Below, piece by piece: positions 15,582 through 27,022 of a DNA stretch of 64,000 bases. The stretch spans positions 1-64,000 of the forward strand of contig QZCP01000841.1 in assembly GCA_003956705.1 (NCBI GenBank), written 5' to 3'. Below the pieces are notes generated by a model, which ran no database searches, was not told the DNA's origin, and was given only the letters and a program-made list of their open reading frames with translations. Position 1 is the first letter of the stretch. Each line of letters begins with the position of its first letter. Source of the stretch: Brevipalpus yothersi. Its lineage: Eukaryota > Arthropoda > Arachnida > Trombidiformes > Tenuipalpidae. The position numbers and the translations under genes are program-made.

Positions 15582-17099
15582 AATCATTTAGAGAGCTACT
15601 AATCGCATAATTTCGAAATCAACTAACGTTCCCCATCATCAGTGGTCCTAACTTCGATTCTCTCTTTCTAATCTTTTGTGGGAAGAAAACTTGAATCTCT
15701 CTCCTGTTAGCCTGATTAAGAGGCGTTGATACTTTCAGTTCTGATTGAAAGCATGAGATTCACTTAATGGTTTGAAGCCACATTCTTTTGTAATAAATTT
15801 CGTTTAAATGGCCTGAAAATGTAATTGCTCATTCTCATCGATCTTCATGTGCGTTAATCAACATGGACGAATGGTTCTCTGTAACTAAATCTTATCCTTA
15901 TTCTTAGTTTTTTTGAAATTTTTGCAATTCCGTTCAAATCTTCTCACTGTGGTCCAAGCTCTCATAAATTAGCTACATCAATTTTTTGATATTGAACCGC
16001 TTCCAATCGTGATGTAATAATTCATGTTTGTTCACTGACTTCTCATTTTCTTTAGAACGACTTTATTGCTCATGATGTCAAAGTTATCTGTATGAGCAAT
16101 ATTCACGTGATATCAAGAGTTTTTTGATTCGATTTTTCTTTCAAGGACTTTTTGTAACTCGGACTGTGAATAACATATTCATATCTCAATTTTTCAGCTC
16201 TCATCTCGAACTCTTTGAGCTCTGATGGGTAGTAAGTATGAAGAAAATCAGTGATTTCATCTTCACATCTTAAAATGCCCTCGGAATCTGAAGAATTCTC
16301 ATGACCTATGAAGAATATCTATGCTCGGAAGCATTTTTTCTCGGTGTGAGACCTTAAAATCTGTTGAAGTTTTTGATTCATCCTTTACTAGAGTATATTC
16401 TTAGCCTTTCGTGTCGGGAGAAAATGCTCCGAAAACGATGTTGATTCGTTTATTTGCTCTCTCAATAAAGAATAGCAGCTCAAAGGTATAACTCAAGTTC
16501 TATTTGGATACATTCACTGCTCTCGCATCCATGATTTCGACAAAAAATCTAGAAAATGGGAAAATGCAAAAAGACCATTGAGAACATCCTCATGCCAACC
16601 TTTCATGTCCCTCTCTCTCTCTCTCTATCTCTCTCCCTCTTGTCAGTATCATAGTCATTTGAAATTACTTCATGCATCATGCTCATGAAAAGGATAAAAA
16701 AAGTAATCAGCATTGTTTCATGGTACTCAAGTTAGACTTCAAAAAAGAGCTTTTTTCTGGAATGCGATCTCTAGAATATCACCTAGAAGAGCATCAATAT
16801 AGTTTACGTTTCAGTTGCAATCAGTCAAGGTAACTTTAGTGTAACTTAAGATGTTCATGAAATATACCTGTTACTTCATCTAACCCTTTAATACCCATCT
16901 GTAAATGAGAATATTAACAAATTTAAGTGGAAAAATTCATACATCCATCCATCAGTTCGATAGTTACTTGTGGCCTAGCTAGTTCCAATTGTGGCCCCAA
17001 TTCAGCCCTTAGAGGTAAGTTTTCGCATGTATTTACAAGAGTAATTTTGAGGCTTTTCCACTTGACAAACATTGTTCGTTGCTGAGATCCTGAAGAGTT

Positions 17100-17182
<83 letters not shown>

Positions 17183-17546
17183 NNNNNNNNNNNNNNNNNN
17201 NNNNNNNNNNNNNNNNNNNNNNNNNNNNNNNNNNNNNNNNNNNNNNNNNNNNNNNNNNNNNNNNNNNNNNNNNNNNNNNNNNNNNNNNNNNNNNNNNNNN
17301 NNNNNNNNNNNNNNNNNNNNNNNNNNNNNNNNNNNNNNNNNNNNNNNNNNNNNNNNNNNNNNNNNNNNNNNNNNNNNNNNNNNNNNNNNNNNNNNNNNNN
17401 NNNNNNNNNNNNNNNNNNNNNNNNNNNNNNNNNNNNNNNNNNNNNNNNNNNNNNNNNNNNNNNNNNNNNNNNNNNNNNNNNNNNNNNNNNNNNNNNNNNN
17501 NNNNNNNNNNNNNNNNNNNNNNNNNNNNNNNNNNNNNNNNNNNNNN

Positions 17547-17592
<46 letters not shown>

Positions 17593-18311
17593 AAAAAATG
17601 ATTTGGACAAACATGAGACAAGAGGCCGGATAGAGCAATGGCCGACAATATACCTCGAAAAAACTTCTTCTTCATTACTTTTTTCATATTCTCATATTTT
17701 TCAAATGGTAATTGGATGAATGAAAAATGTATTTAAAATGATCTATTGATCCGTATCATTTGAAAGAGTCAATCCGGTCGTTTATTCGTTCGTTTATATT
17801 TAGATCATCGAGGTTTACCGCTCATATGATCTCCATTCAGTTGATGGTGAAGGATGGTGAAGCTTCCTAATAATTGTATTCAACTGCCATCACAATTATC
17901 ATCTGTGATCTTTTCCTGTCATACAGAATTGAACAAGTCGTTCTAAGTCAATCTGACATCGGACAAGTTCCTAAATACATTATCTTTCCGAGCTTTGATT
18001 TCATTCATTGCTTCCGAATCATCTTCATTTTTCGTGTCCATCATATCACAGTTCCCGATCATCACAAACTTTGTGTCCTGATTGTTTCCCCTGATTTAGT
18101 GGCCTGACATTGTTTATTTCAATGATGATACAATCCAAATCAGGCAGGAACGAAGGTCAGCAATTTTTTGGCACCAAAATTGAGTTATCATATTTTTTAC
18201 CTGTGCTACACCAGTTATGCGATTTTTTAGTTGATTTGAGTTCTAGAAATTGATTTGTTTCCACTTTTCGGGATCGAGTATCTTATCTAGATTTCTAATT
18301 TTCGATTAACG
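15582..18311. other. 2.7-kb intergenic region with GA tract and assembly gap
   Basis: No gene supported. It holds the Expansion-like 3' flank, a small CT patch at 16613-16628, the gapped GA tract and the 5' flank of the GH16-like gene. Short open frames here do not resemble proteins. Confidence 0.5.
17102..17590 (+). repeat. (GA)n microsatellite interrupted by a 364-N assembly gap
   Basis: GA repeats run 17102-17182 and 17547-17590, flanking Ns at 17183-17546. The unresolved stretch is probably more GA repeat, and its true length is unknown. Confidence 0.95.
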
Positions 18312-19040
18312 ATGATAGTCATTATCAAGCAATTTGTCAACAATGATGTTGTCAGCACCATCTTGGCGATTATTTATTTTACTACGATGTACCTTCCGGT
18401 GTTTCATTGTGACAATTCAAGAATAAACTTTTCCGGTTATGATTGGATAGTCAAAATTGGATATCGCAAACCAGGGCCGAATTATTTTGCCGATATTCCA
18501 TTCGTACATGATGGAAAACTATTCCTAATTGCTACCGAAGCGATTAACGGTTCCTGGATCACAAGTGAAGTATATTCTAAGCGTAAATTTGGTTACGGAA
18601 CTTATCGTTTCAATATTTCATCTGAATTGGGGAATCTCGATGCCAATATTGTTCTGGGTCTGTTTACATGGGATTGGGGTCCAGATTTTTATCACCGAGA
18701 AATTGATATTGAATTTGCAAAATGGGGAAACAAAGAAGTTCCTACAAACGCTCAGTATGTGTGTCAACCCCATCAAGTTAAAACAAATTTGAAACGATTC
18801 AAACGACAAACCGGCAAAAATCCGTCAATTGAACAGTTTACATGGTCACCAGAAAAGATCTCATTCACATCGCTCCACAACGATAAAATCATTAGCTCAT
18901 GGGTGTACAATGGTTCGTATGTGCCAAAAAAAGGAAATGAAACATTGCACATGAATCTTTGGTTATCGAGAGGTAAAAGACCTTCTGATAATAAGCCCGT
19001 AGTGATAGTGGTCAACAGCTTCGAATTTATACCGTTATAA
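18312..19040 (+). CDS. Secreted GH16-fold (glycoside hydrolase 16-like) protein, bacterial type
   Basis: Intronless 242-residue protein. A hydrophobic segment at about residues 13-31 ending near FHC is a probable signal peptide. The body looks like a single beta-jelly-roll GH16-type domain. REIDIEF at 129-135 carries the ExDxE catalytic signature (Glu130, Asp132, Glu134). Surrounding blocks (SGYDWIVK, GPNYFAD, SEVYSKRKFGYGTYRF, LDANIVLGLFTW, EFAKWGN, NAQYVCQP, FTWSPEKISF, HMNLWLSRGKRPSD) resemble a bacterial GH16 subfamily more than arthropod beta-1,3-glucan-binding proteins. Five N-glycosylation sequons (Asn39, 80, 101, 200, 209) fit eukaryotic secretion. A poly(A) signal AATAAA is at 19182-19187. 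A beta-glucan substrate is inferred from fold only. Lack of introns and the sequence type suggest horizontal acquisition, but the AT content matches the surroundings, so any transfer is old. Confidence 0.78.
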   Translation: MIVIIKQFVNNDVVSTILAIIYFTTMYLPVFHCDNSRINFSGYDWIVKIGYRKPGPNYFADIPFVHDGKLFLIATEAINGSWITSEVYSKRKFGYGTYRFNISSELGNLDANIVLGLFTWDWGPDFYHREIDIEFAKWGNKEVPTNAQYVCQPHQVKTNLKRFKRQTGKNPSIEQFTWSPEKISFTSLHNDKIISSWVYNGSYVPKKGNETLHMNLWLSRGKRPSDNKPVVIVVNSFEFIPL

Positions 19041-19761
19041 ATGATAAATATTTACTCTTCCATTCAAGTGCTAAATGTTTCCTAGTCTATCCAATGAACA
19101 TACATTTATACGAACTTTTCTCACCTTGCTCATTGCATATATAATTGCGATAAAAATTGTATTCAAGATTTGAACTCAATCAATAAAAAGAAAATGTATT
19201 ACTGATGGTGAGTAATAAACTCTTACCCTTTACCATTACCTAATCGAGTTGTTTTTGATGACAATTGACACTTGCTCGAGAAGGCCAAATAGTTTCAAGA
19301 GTTGTCAGAATCAATTCTAGCGGCCATCCAAACATTAAGAATGATCATCAACCTCATTGACATTAATGGTCAAATAGTAGGCGTTTTTGCTAGGTCAATG
19401 ATCATTGACGAGTTGTGGCGGGAAAAAGAATGTATAATCATTAAGTTCATGTCACCCTTTTGCTGGTATGTAGATGAAAAATGTTGATCGTGGTCATACT
19501 GTTCAGTTCAGCCCTTCCGAATATCATTGGAACTTTGTCCAACAATGTTCATCAACCATAATATTGTTGAAAGAAACAGTATGCAAACAGCCTCCTTTCC
19601 ATTTACCTCATCAAACCATGAGAATGATAAAATGTTATTTTATTGTTGTTTTTCGTGCAGTTTACTTGTAGCCAAAAAACATGTGTTTCAATTAGATAAA
19701 TGGTAAACAAAGTATATATGATTAATTAATTGTGCGATTGGAAACTCGTACATCGAGTTAG
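19041..19761. other. Intergenic DNA downstream of GH16-like gene
   Basis: 3' flank of the GH16-like gene and 5' flank of the next exon-like frame. I could not identify a convincing first exon for the latter here. Confidence 0.35.
19182..19187 (+). terminator. Poly(A) signal of GH16-like gene
   Basis: AATAAA about 140 nt after the stop codon, on the coding strand. Confidence 0.5.
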
Positions 19762-20352
19762 GTGAGAAACCTGGTGAAACGTCGAAAGCAGCTCAAAGGT
19801 GGTGGTGGAAGTGGAGGAGGAGGTGTTGAAGGTGGTAAAAGAGAAGGAAAAAAGAGGGATCCAAAAGAAACAGAAGATCTGAGAAGAAAAAGGAAGATCA
19901 ACGAAATAATTGGAAATACCACGAAAGGCCAAAACGGTAGGAACTTAATCAAATCAGAAGTGGAAAAGAGTACAGAGACCGGTGAAGAGGCTAGCTTGGA
20001 GGCCAGTGAAGAGATTAGCGAAGAGACACAATATCCGGCCTCATGTTCATCTTCATGTGATTCAGAGGGACGCAAAAAGGATAGCCAAAAGCGACGTCAA
20101 AAACGCTTGTTGACCAGAGAGGCACGTCGATTAATTTACGAAGCTGCTCATCGAAGGAATAGTGGTAAACAAATTTGTCCATGTCCATATTCAGAAAGTC
20201 CAGGAAAAAATGAACCGGATGGCGATGATGATGATGGTGATAAGGAAGATTCAACGTCTTGTGGTAGAGTAACTGGGTTGGCTGGATTATCATTTTTGTG
20301 GAGTAGACGTGGAACTGTTACTAAAAATGCAATCAATCGTGGAAATGAATAG
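19762..20352 (+). CDS. Exon-like reading frame, basic/acidic low-complexity protein, unknown
   Basis: A 196-codon open frame with no in-frame ATG. It begins right after TTAG|GTG, which could be a splice acceptor, so this may be the terminal exon of a spliced gene whose first exon I cannot place. The sequence is low-complexity: a basic start (KRRKQLK), a Gly run, alternating Glu/Lys, a KRRQKRLLTREARRLIYEAA helix-like basic stretch, a CPCP motif and an Asp run (DGDDDDGDKED). No domain recognised. The opposite strand is also partly open, so coding status is uncertain. Its stop is 74 bp from the 3' end of the convergent CRAL-TRIO B gene. Confidence 0.35.
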   Translation: MRNLVKRRKQLKGGGGSGGGGVEGGKREGKKRDPKETEDLRRKRKINEIIGNTTKGQNGRNLIKSEVEKSTETGEEASLEASEEISEETQYPASCSSSCDSEGRKKDSQKRRQKRLLTREARRLIYEAAHRRNSGKQICPCPYSESPGKNEPDGDDDDGDKEDSTSCGRVTGLAGLSFLWSRRGTVTKNAINRGNE

Positions 20353-20426
20353 TATTAATAATACTTAGATGCTCTATGGATGATGATCAATATTCTAACT
20401 TTGATTTGATATATTTTATTAGGATT

Positions 20427-21209
20427 TCAACCACTTGCAATCAAGCGCCGTATCTCTTTGTCTCCACTGATTATTTTTTCCAAATGTTTTCGAATTTTGT
20501 TCACTTCTTCAGAACTTAATCCAAGTTCTATTTTACCAACTTCATCAGCTGATTTACAGCCCTCCGGAATGCGAATATATTCCTCTTTATTCAGTCCACC
20601 CAGTAAAGCTGGTAAATTCTCGGGTGCAATAACTTCGGTTATAGTTTTCTTGTTATAAACTCGAAGAATTCTTTTACCATCTTCTGGAATGAAGTGTTGA
20701 ACACCTCTCCAAACACTCTCAAGAACCCAAGGAATTTCATAAACAATAATATACTTGACTGTCCAGGGCATATAATGGCGGAAAACTTTGATTATGAGAT
20801 GAAGAAAATCGAAATCAATATTGCTCCAACCAAAACCTTGGGCATCGAATACCAATCCCCAGCATCGTTCGCTGGAAAATCGTTGATCCATCAGATCCAT
20901 ATTGTAGAGTAAAAATTGACGAATCGGTGTGGCCAAAACTTCAGATTTAATATTGAATTTACTTCGAACATACAATACAGGATCGCCATCTCGATCAGTC
21001 TGAAAGATATATAAGAAAACTTGAGGTAGTTAAAGTGTTCTTCACTTTGAAAAAGTTTTCGTGTAGCAGAAGAATGGAGAGAGAGAAGATGAGCTCGAAA
21101 ATTTTCCTCTCTCATCTCGTTTTCCCTGGAATTCAATGGAAAGGGGATAAGATAAGAAGTTCTCTTCCATTCACTTGGTAGGATGTAATTAAATCAATTA
21201 AAGTTATTT

Positions 21210-21271
<62 letters not shown>

Positions 21272-22370
21272 AAACGGCTTCAACTTGGACAACGTATTTC
21301 CCATAGTTGGTTAGATGATGGTGGAGAGAAACCAGTTCCTTTTGGATGATCACTTGATGAAAGCTTCTGAACAGAGGAGTAATTTCAATGATTACATCTT
21401 TCCATAGAGAATATCTAGACAAGGAGGGTTCTCAAGCAGATGAACAATGTAACAGTTATAGAACAAAGCCTTACTGGACACTAATCGTACTCTGAGAGCA
21501 TGGATAACCTTCAGCTTATGGACTAACTCATTTGATGAGAGTATTGAGTGATCTCACCTCTTTTCATGAGGAATTATGCTAATTTTTCGAACGAATCGTG
21601 ATTTGGATTTCGAAATTCGAAATTCCTTGCTCAAAAAAGATAAGAACTCAATTTCGCAATATTTTCAAAGATGAGAGAGAAAGGGGGGTGATAAAAATTC
21701 CAAGAAGTCAGTGGAAATTATTTGAAACTCGTTGCAACTAACGATCAAGTGAGGTATTGGATTTTTTTCCTTAATTCAGTAATGAGCCAGTTGTCAAGAA
21801 CAGGGATTCCCCGAGAGAGCTACTACTAATGTGACACAAGTTAGAAAATACAATTTCGTATGATATTTAAACTGATTTAGCTCGCTTGCTAGTCATAATG
21901 GACTTTCGCTGTCATCAAAAAACACTGAATTGTTTGTTGTTGAAAATTGTTTTTGGGGTGCATTTCTTGCTTACCTTGAATTCAAAAATACTTCCAGACT
22001 CATAAAATTCGATCGGGAATCTTTCCGGTCTAGCACCTTCAATACCCATCTCTTTGCGCCATGCAAGTCGTTCTTTGATCATCTCTGTAGCTGATTTTAC
22101 ATCTAAATTGGTTTGGAAGAGAAATCTGCGAACTTCGAAGTCACATTTCATAACTTTTTCCGTATCTTTTACCCAATAGTGAGCACTATTTACTTTGAAA
22201 TCTTCTTCCAAAAGTTTTCGACACTCGGCAATTTTTTTAATCAATTCTTCATCATCTGGTGGCACTAAATATTTAGGAGCATCTTGATAGAGTTTCTTTT
22301 TGACCTCTCCTGGTTTTTCATTAGTTTTACCATTGTTGTTCACATTGTTGTTGGTTGTTTTGGCACTCAT
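20427..22370 (-). CDS. CRAL-TRIO domain protein B (paralogue of protein A)
   Basis: Second MOSPD2-like CRAL-TRIO protein, 322 residues, exons 22370-21975 and 20999-20427. It adds an N-terminal Asn/Lys-rich extension of about 35 residues before the CRAL-TRIO-N helices (EVRRFLFQTNLDV, LAWRKEMGI). The lipid-binding part shows GLVFDAQGFGWSNIDFDF, LHLIIKVFRHYMPWTVKYII, ESVWRGVQHFIPEDGK and LPALLGG, closely parallel to protein A. The intron falls at the same codon as in A (after FEFK, before TDRDG/TDKDG) but is 975 nt rather than 68, and contains a CT tract. An in-frame ATG 16 codons upstream (22418) is an alternative start. No MSP domain or transmembrane anchor seen. A and B are 12.5 kb apart in the same orientation, an old duplication. 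Confidence 0.8.
21212..21267 (+). repeat. (CT)n microsatellite
   Basis: Pure CT repeats within the intron of CRAL-TRIO gene B. Confidence 0.97.
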
Positions 22371-23074
22371 CTTGATATTGAAACAAACTGTCGAATATAA
22401 AAAAAATTGATCACTCAATCAATCCACAGAAAATATGATTCCAATTCTGTAAATGATTATTTAATCACACTGGAAACAATTTTAATTTGCATAACGATGG
22501 TAGCGCCGATAATCAGTGGGCCTGATCATCGGTTTTTCACAAAGTAAAAGTGAAAAGCACGTTATCAATTACTCATAAAAGCTGTTGGACTTTGGATAAG
22601 AGTAGGAACAAATAGTATTGAGAATGAAACAGCAATCAATATTGGTTGAATTGGGTGAAAAAATTTTGTATGCTCATGAAGCTGAGGTCAATGTCTTAGT
22701 AAAAGATTGCCGAACTTTGCCCTCATCCGGTGTTAGAACTCAGAGAAACTTGCTTGAAAATTTTCTGGAACTGATACACATCAGATTCCACCGGTCTGAA
22801 CTCTTTATAACAAGAGTAACTAACTAAGAAACACACATCTTGATTGATCACATGCAAATTCACCGTAAATTTAGAGCTTAAACTACTCACCGAATTATCG
22901 ACTGTCGATATCAACTAGTGTCACGGAACAAATAGCTTATGTCCCTAGTCACGAAGTCACTTATGAAGTGATTCAGATTCACTGATCTTGCTGTGTGTTT
23001 GCGAAGTAGGAGTAGTACACTTTATTACTTTCTCTCTCGTCTTTCTCTCTCCCCTGAATCTCACTTTCTTCCTC

Positions 23075-23105
<31 letters not shown>

Positions 23106-23325
23106 TTCACTTTCTCGAGTGAAAACTTGCCCACTTCGATTTTCCCGATCTTTCTCTTCTTTCAAGGGTGGTCCAAACGGTTTTCAGATGGAAATGTTAT
23201 TGTCCTTCGTGCACATACGATCAACAGTCTCACTTGCTTTCGATAACCACCGAAAGTATGAGTCAAGGATGGCTGAAAGCAGTAATAATAAGCGATTCTC
23301 TTTGCAAGAAAGTACATCAAGTTGT

Positions 23326-23386
<61 letters not shown>

Positions 23387-25357
23387 ATCATGATGATGAT
23401 TAGACCATCAAAAAATACTATACTCACTTGTCGGCTGATCGACTTGTAAGTTGTTCTTCTTCTATTGGTGTTTTTGGAGTGCTAATAATTACACTTTGTT
23501 AGCCTTGAATTGATCCGTTAAAATGTATTGATGGAATATTTGAATATTTTACAACTACTACTACAACTACCATTATCATTTGAATGAGAAGGAAAAAAGA
23601 AACTGATTATCGAAAATTTTTACTAATGCAGACGATTGACGCCATAAAATGCAATTGACAGTTGTGCTATTTGCTTGTCCAACTGCTACCACTTGTGATC
23701 TTGACTTGTTAACTTGAGTAAACTGGAAAAGTATAAAATCAAATAAGTATTCAATATCCTGCATGAACAATGATTATTTTTTCTCTTCTCACCTTCTCTC
23801 CATCTTATTTGAAATTGTATCTCGATTCCATGTAAGGAAGAGAGATAGAATTATTTGATGAACTTGATTTTCAATTGCTCAATTCCTCCTCTAATCTTCA
23901 ACCTGTCACAATTTTTAACATTTTACCATTATGATTTCCACTTTCCATTCAAAATTTTGGTACCAATTTTACCATTTCTTGAAGGCATTTCACTTTCTCC
24001 ATCCTTATGGTTAGCTCATCACAAATCTCTATCTCTATATCATATTCAAGGATCGGAATGTCCACAAGCTAGATACTACTATATACCTGGCTTATGTAAT
24101 GCTTACCTCGCCATCATCCTGATAAGCATCGATGCCACTAAATTGATCTTGACCATTAGTTTTATTAATTTTAGCGTATTCATGACACTCCTTATCAAGT
24201 TGAAGAATGAAAGGTTCCAGAATCGTCCATCCTTTACCAATTATCTACCACAAAAATACATATACACATTTACATGTATATTTACATGCATCCGACTACA
24301 CGTTCATGGCTATCCATCAACTGCCATGGACATTCCGTAAACTCAAAAAATACGACGAAATCTTTCTTCCACATCCTTGATCTAATCTTATACTACAACT
24401 AGTCACGTGTGGTAAAAGTTGTCCACCTTAAGTTACTATCATCATCATCAAAAACATTGATTATCCACCGGTGTATTATGAACGTCATTTTTCAAATTCA
24501 ATATCATGCGATTAAAGAACTTTTTTCTCTCTTTCCCAATTTTTTTATCAATTAATAAAAATATATGACACGATAAAAAGTTAACTTTTCTCTGTTCAAC
24601 ATTCACAAAACACCGAAAACGAGTTGAATTTTACAATCTCACGAATTCAAATTAACGACTTTTAGAAAATCGGCAAACTTTCGTTCACTCATCAACTTTT
24701 ACCGAACGTTAATTCAACGTTGATTAGCAACGTTCAAACGTTAATGATCGTTGGATAATCGCGCTCTTCCATACTATTGGCCAAGGTCTAGGGATTGACA
24801 GAGGGAAATGAATTATATTACATTATTGAATTGTAGTATGATTTAATCCAAAAAGTATTGTCAATACTCTTTGATTAAATCGATGATCAACTTCGTTTTC
24901 AGTCTTCGATTGTCGCGTTGAGAGAGTTTTGTAAAGTTTTTTTTGTCTTCTCTCCTCTCTAACAGGCAGCTTAATCCCAGTAGCTAAAGTACAAAGTACA
25001 AAAAATAATTACCAATACATGTAGTGTCTGTCATTAAGTGGTGACTGATGATTGGTTGTCAGTGTGAGTATGAGTATTAGTGAAAAAAAAAGGAAAATGT
25101 TATCTTGCGGTTTGATGTAAAACTGGAGAATAAACTAAATAGTAAGCAAGCTGTCCATGTGTAACATTTGAAACTCGTGTCATTCTGTGTGTGTCTCTCT
25201 CTGTGTTAGTCTTTTGCTTCTAGTCAATTTAATTACAAGTCTATTAATTTTTGGTTACATGTGTTTTGTGGTCATGGATATCGTCATATGATTAAAGTGT
25301 ACAACTGTGGTGATCATCGTTCTTCGTTCATCGGTTGTCATCGAGTGATTGGACTAG
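22371..25357. other. 3-kb divergent intergenic region
   Basis: Lies between the divergent starts of CRAL-TRIO B and the RRM protein gene. It contains a CT-rich patch (23030-23120) and a GA tract (23331-23383). Several open frames up to about 160 codons look like non-coding AT/CT sequence. Confidence 0.45.
23331..23383 (+). repeat. (GA)n microsatellite
   Basis: Pure AG repeats in intergenic DNA. Confidence 0.97.
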
Positions 25358-27022
25358 ATGGATGATTCGCAACAGCAAACCGAATTGTGTCCACCATCAA
25401 GTTGTGAGGATGCAGCGTTGGTTAAGGATGAAGACAGCTCGGTATGTTTATTTGAGAAATGATTAATTAGTTTATTTTGCTTTCGTTTCATTGGCTGATT
25501 CTTTTTATGATTCATGCAGGTAAATCCTTCGGATTCAAATCATAATTTTGATAATTTTGACCAACAACAATCAAACTCTTGTCAAAGTCAATCTACTCCA
25601 CTACCTCTCGATACAAGTCATCTACAAGATTCTTCCCCATCATTGTCATCATCATCTCAGACTATCGATGATGTCTCCAAATCGCATATAAGTCAAGTTT
25701 CCACCAATTGTGATGACAGTAATCAGTCAGCTCAGTCCAACTATCATCAAATGTCTACTGTTAGCAATAGTAATGATAATAATAATAATAACAACAACAT
25801 TAATGCTGTGAGTAATTAAAATTTCGAGTTGTTTATTTAGAAGACGTAGCTACTAGTGATGCAGCAGTTGACATGGTATCTGATTCTATTTTTAACTTTT
25901 TGTCATCTTGCCCAAACAGAGAACGAAAATATTTGTCGGTCGTCTTCCGGAAGGATGTTCATCAAAAGATTTGGAAGATCTTTTCGGAAAATATGGTACC
26001 GTTAGTGAATGTGACGTTGTTGGAAAGTTCGGCTTCGTTGTAAGTTTTTTCTCGAAAAAATATTCAATACATAATTATAATAGATTTGCTGTATGAGTCT
26101 TTCAGCATCTTGAGTCATCTTTTGGAATTTTTTTTTCTCTCCATATTTTTTGATAGCATATGAGTAAAAATGAGGAAGCCGAAGAATGTGTGAAAAAATT
26201 GAACAAATACAGTTTCATGGGATCTTCATTAACGGTCGAGGTGAGTTGATTTATTACTTGAATCATCTACTTAACGACTATTTCTTACAAAATTGATGGT
26301 TTTCTTACGCTGATGAGCTTCAAATTCAGATTATAAAGTCCTCGTCGTGAATGATATGATAACAATTGCGAAAGCTTGAGATTTTCGATTAGAATTGATC
26401 CGGAATCTTATGATAAAGGAGGGAGAGATTATTTATCGCGCTATATTTTTGTTTAACTTTCTGTGTTATCATGATTATTATTTCTTTTTACATTTTTATT
26501 TAGTTTTCAACCAGTAAGGTTCATCCTGAGCCAGGAACTCTCGGCAGAGCGAAAAATGTCATGAGAACTACTACTAGAGATCATCATCGTGCAAGAAATG
26601 GTCCTTATCCGCGTGATCATTATCGAGGTGGACACTCATCTCACGGTTATAAGGGTGGCTATTATTACGACGAATATCGCTATGATAGGGACCCTTATTT
26701 CGAAAGAGATTCATACTATCACGACAGAGATCGACGAGCTCCATATCTTCCAGTTTACGATCGAAGACCACTTGAGTTTGATAACTATCCTCTTCGTGAC
26801 TATCGACCATCAATGGGGCCAAGATTAGGCCACCCAATTTCACCACCAGATAATATCTATGCCCGGCGTGGGCCTCGCGTGTATGATCGAACAAGTGATA
26901 TATCTACGCCTCTCTATTCAACCCGATCACCAGATATGAATCCTCCGCCTTTTCCAGGACCTCAAATGCCTCTTCCACCGCTGAATAGATGGGCTCCTAG
27001 TCCTCTGTCTCGAAGGAAATGA
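25358..27022 (+). CDS. Single-RRM RNA-binding protein, Lark/RBM4-like
   Basis: Five exons, 25358-25441, 25520-25807, 25920-26039, 26157-26240 and 26504-27022, all phase 0, encode 364 residues. The RRM spans about residues 126-195, with RNP2 KIFVGR, LFGKYGTVSECDVV and RNP1 KFGFVHM (split by an intron after FV). The adjoining STSKVHPEPGT resembles the STSxVRPxPG segment that follows the second RRM in Lark/RBM4. Unlike those, there is only one RRM and no CCHC zinc knuckle. The N-terminus is Ser/Gln/Asn-rich. The C-terminus is rich in Tyr, Arg and Asp, then proline-rich, like low-complexity tails of splicing regulators. A role in mRNA processing or translation is inferred from the family. Exact orthology (Lark, RBM4 or RBM14) is unresolved. 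Confidence 0.72.

Noticed and set aside
16923..17687. Long open frames made of Ser-Leu or Arg-Glu runs across the N gap
   Set aside because: They are artefacts of a GA/CT repeat and undefined bases, not proteins.
23855..24340. 161-codon plus-strand open frame
   Set aside because: Composition is that of AT/CT-rich non-coding DNA, with no recognisable domain, signal peptide or splice context.
25841..25874. Candidate micro-exon in the RRM gene (TTTAG ... ATG|GTATCT)
   Set aside because: An in-frame TAG appears when entered in the required phase, while skipping it gives a clean phase-0 join.
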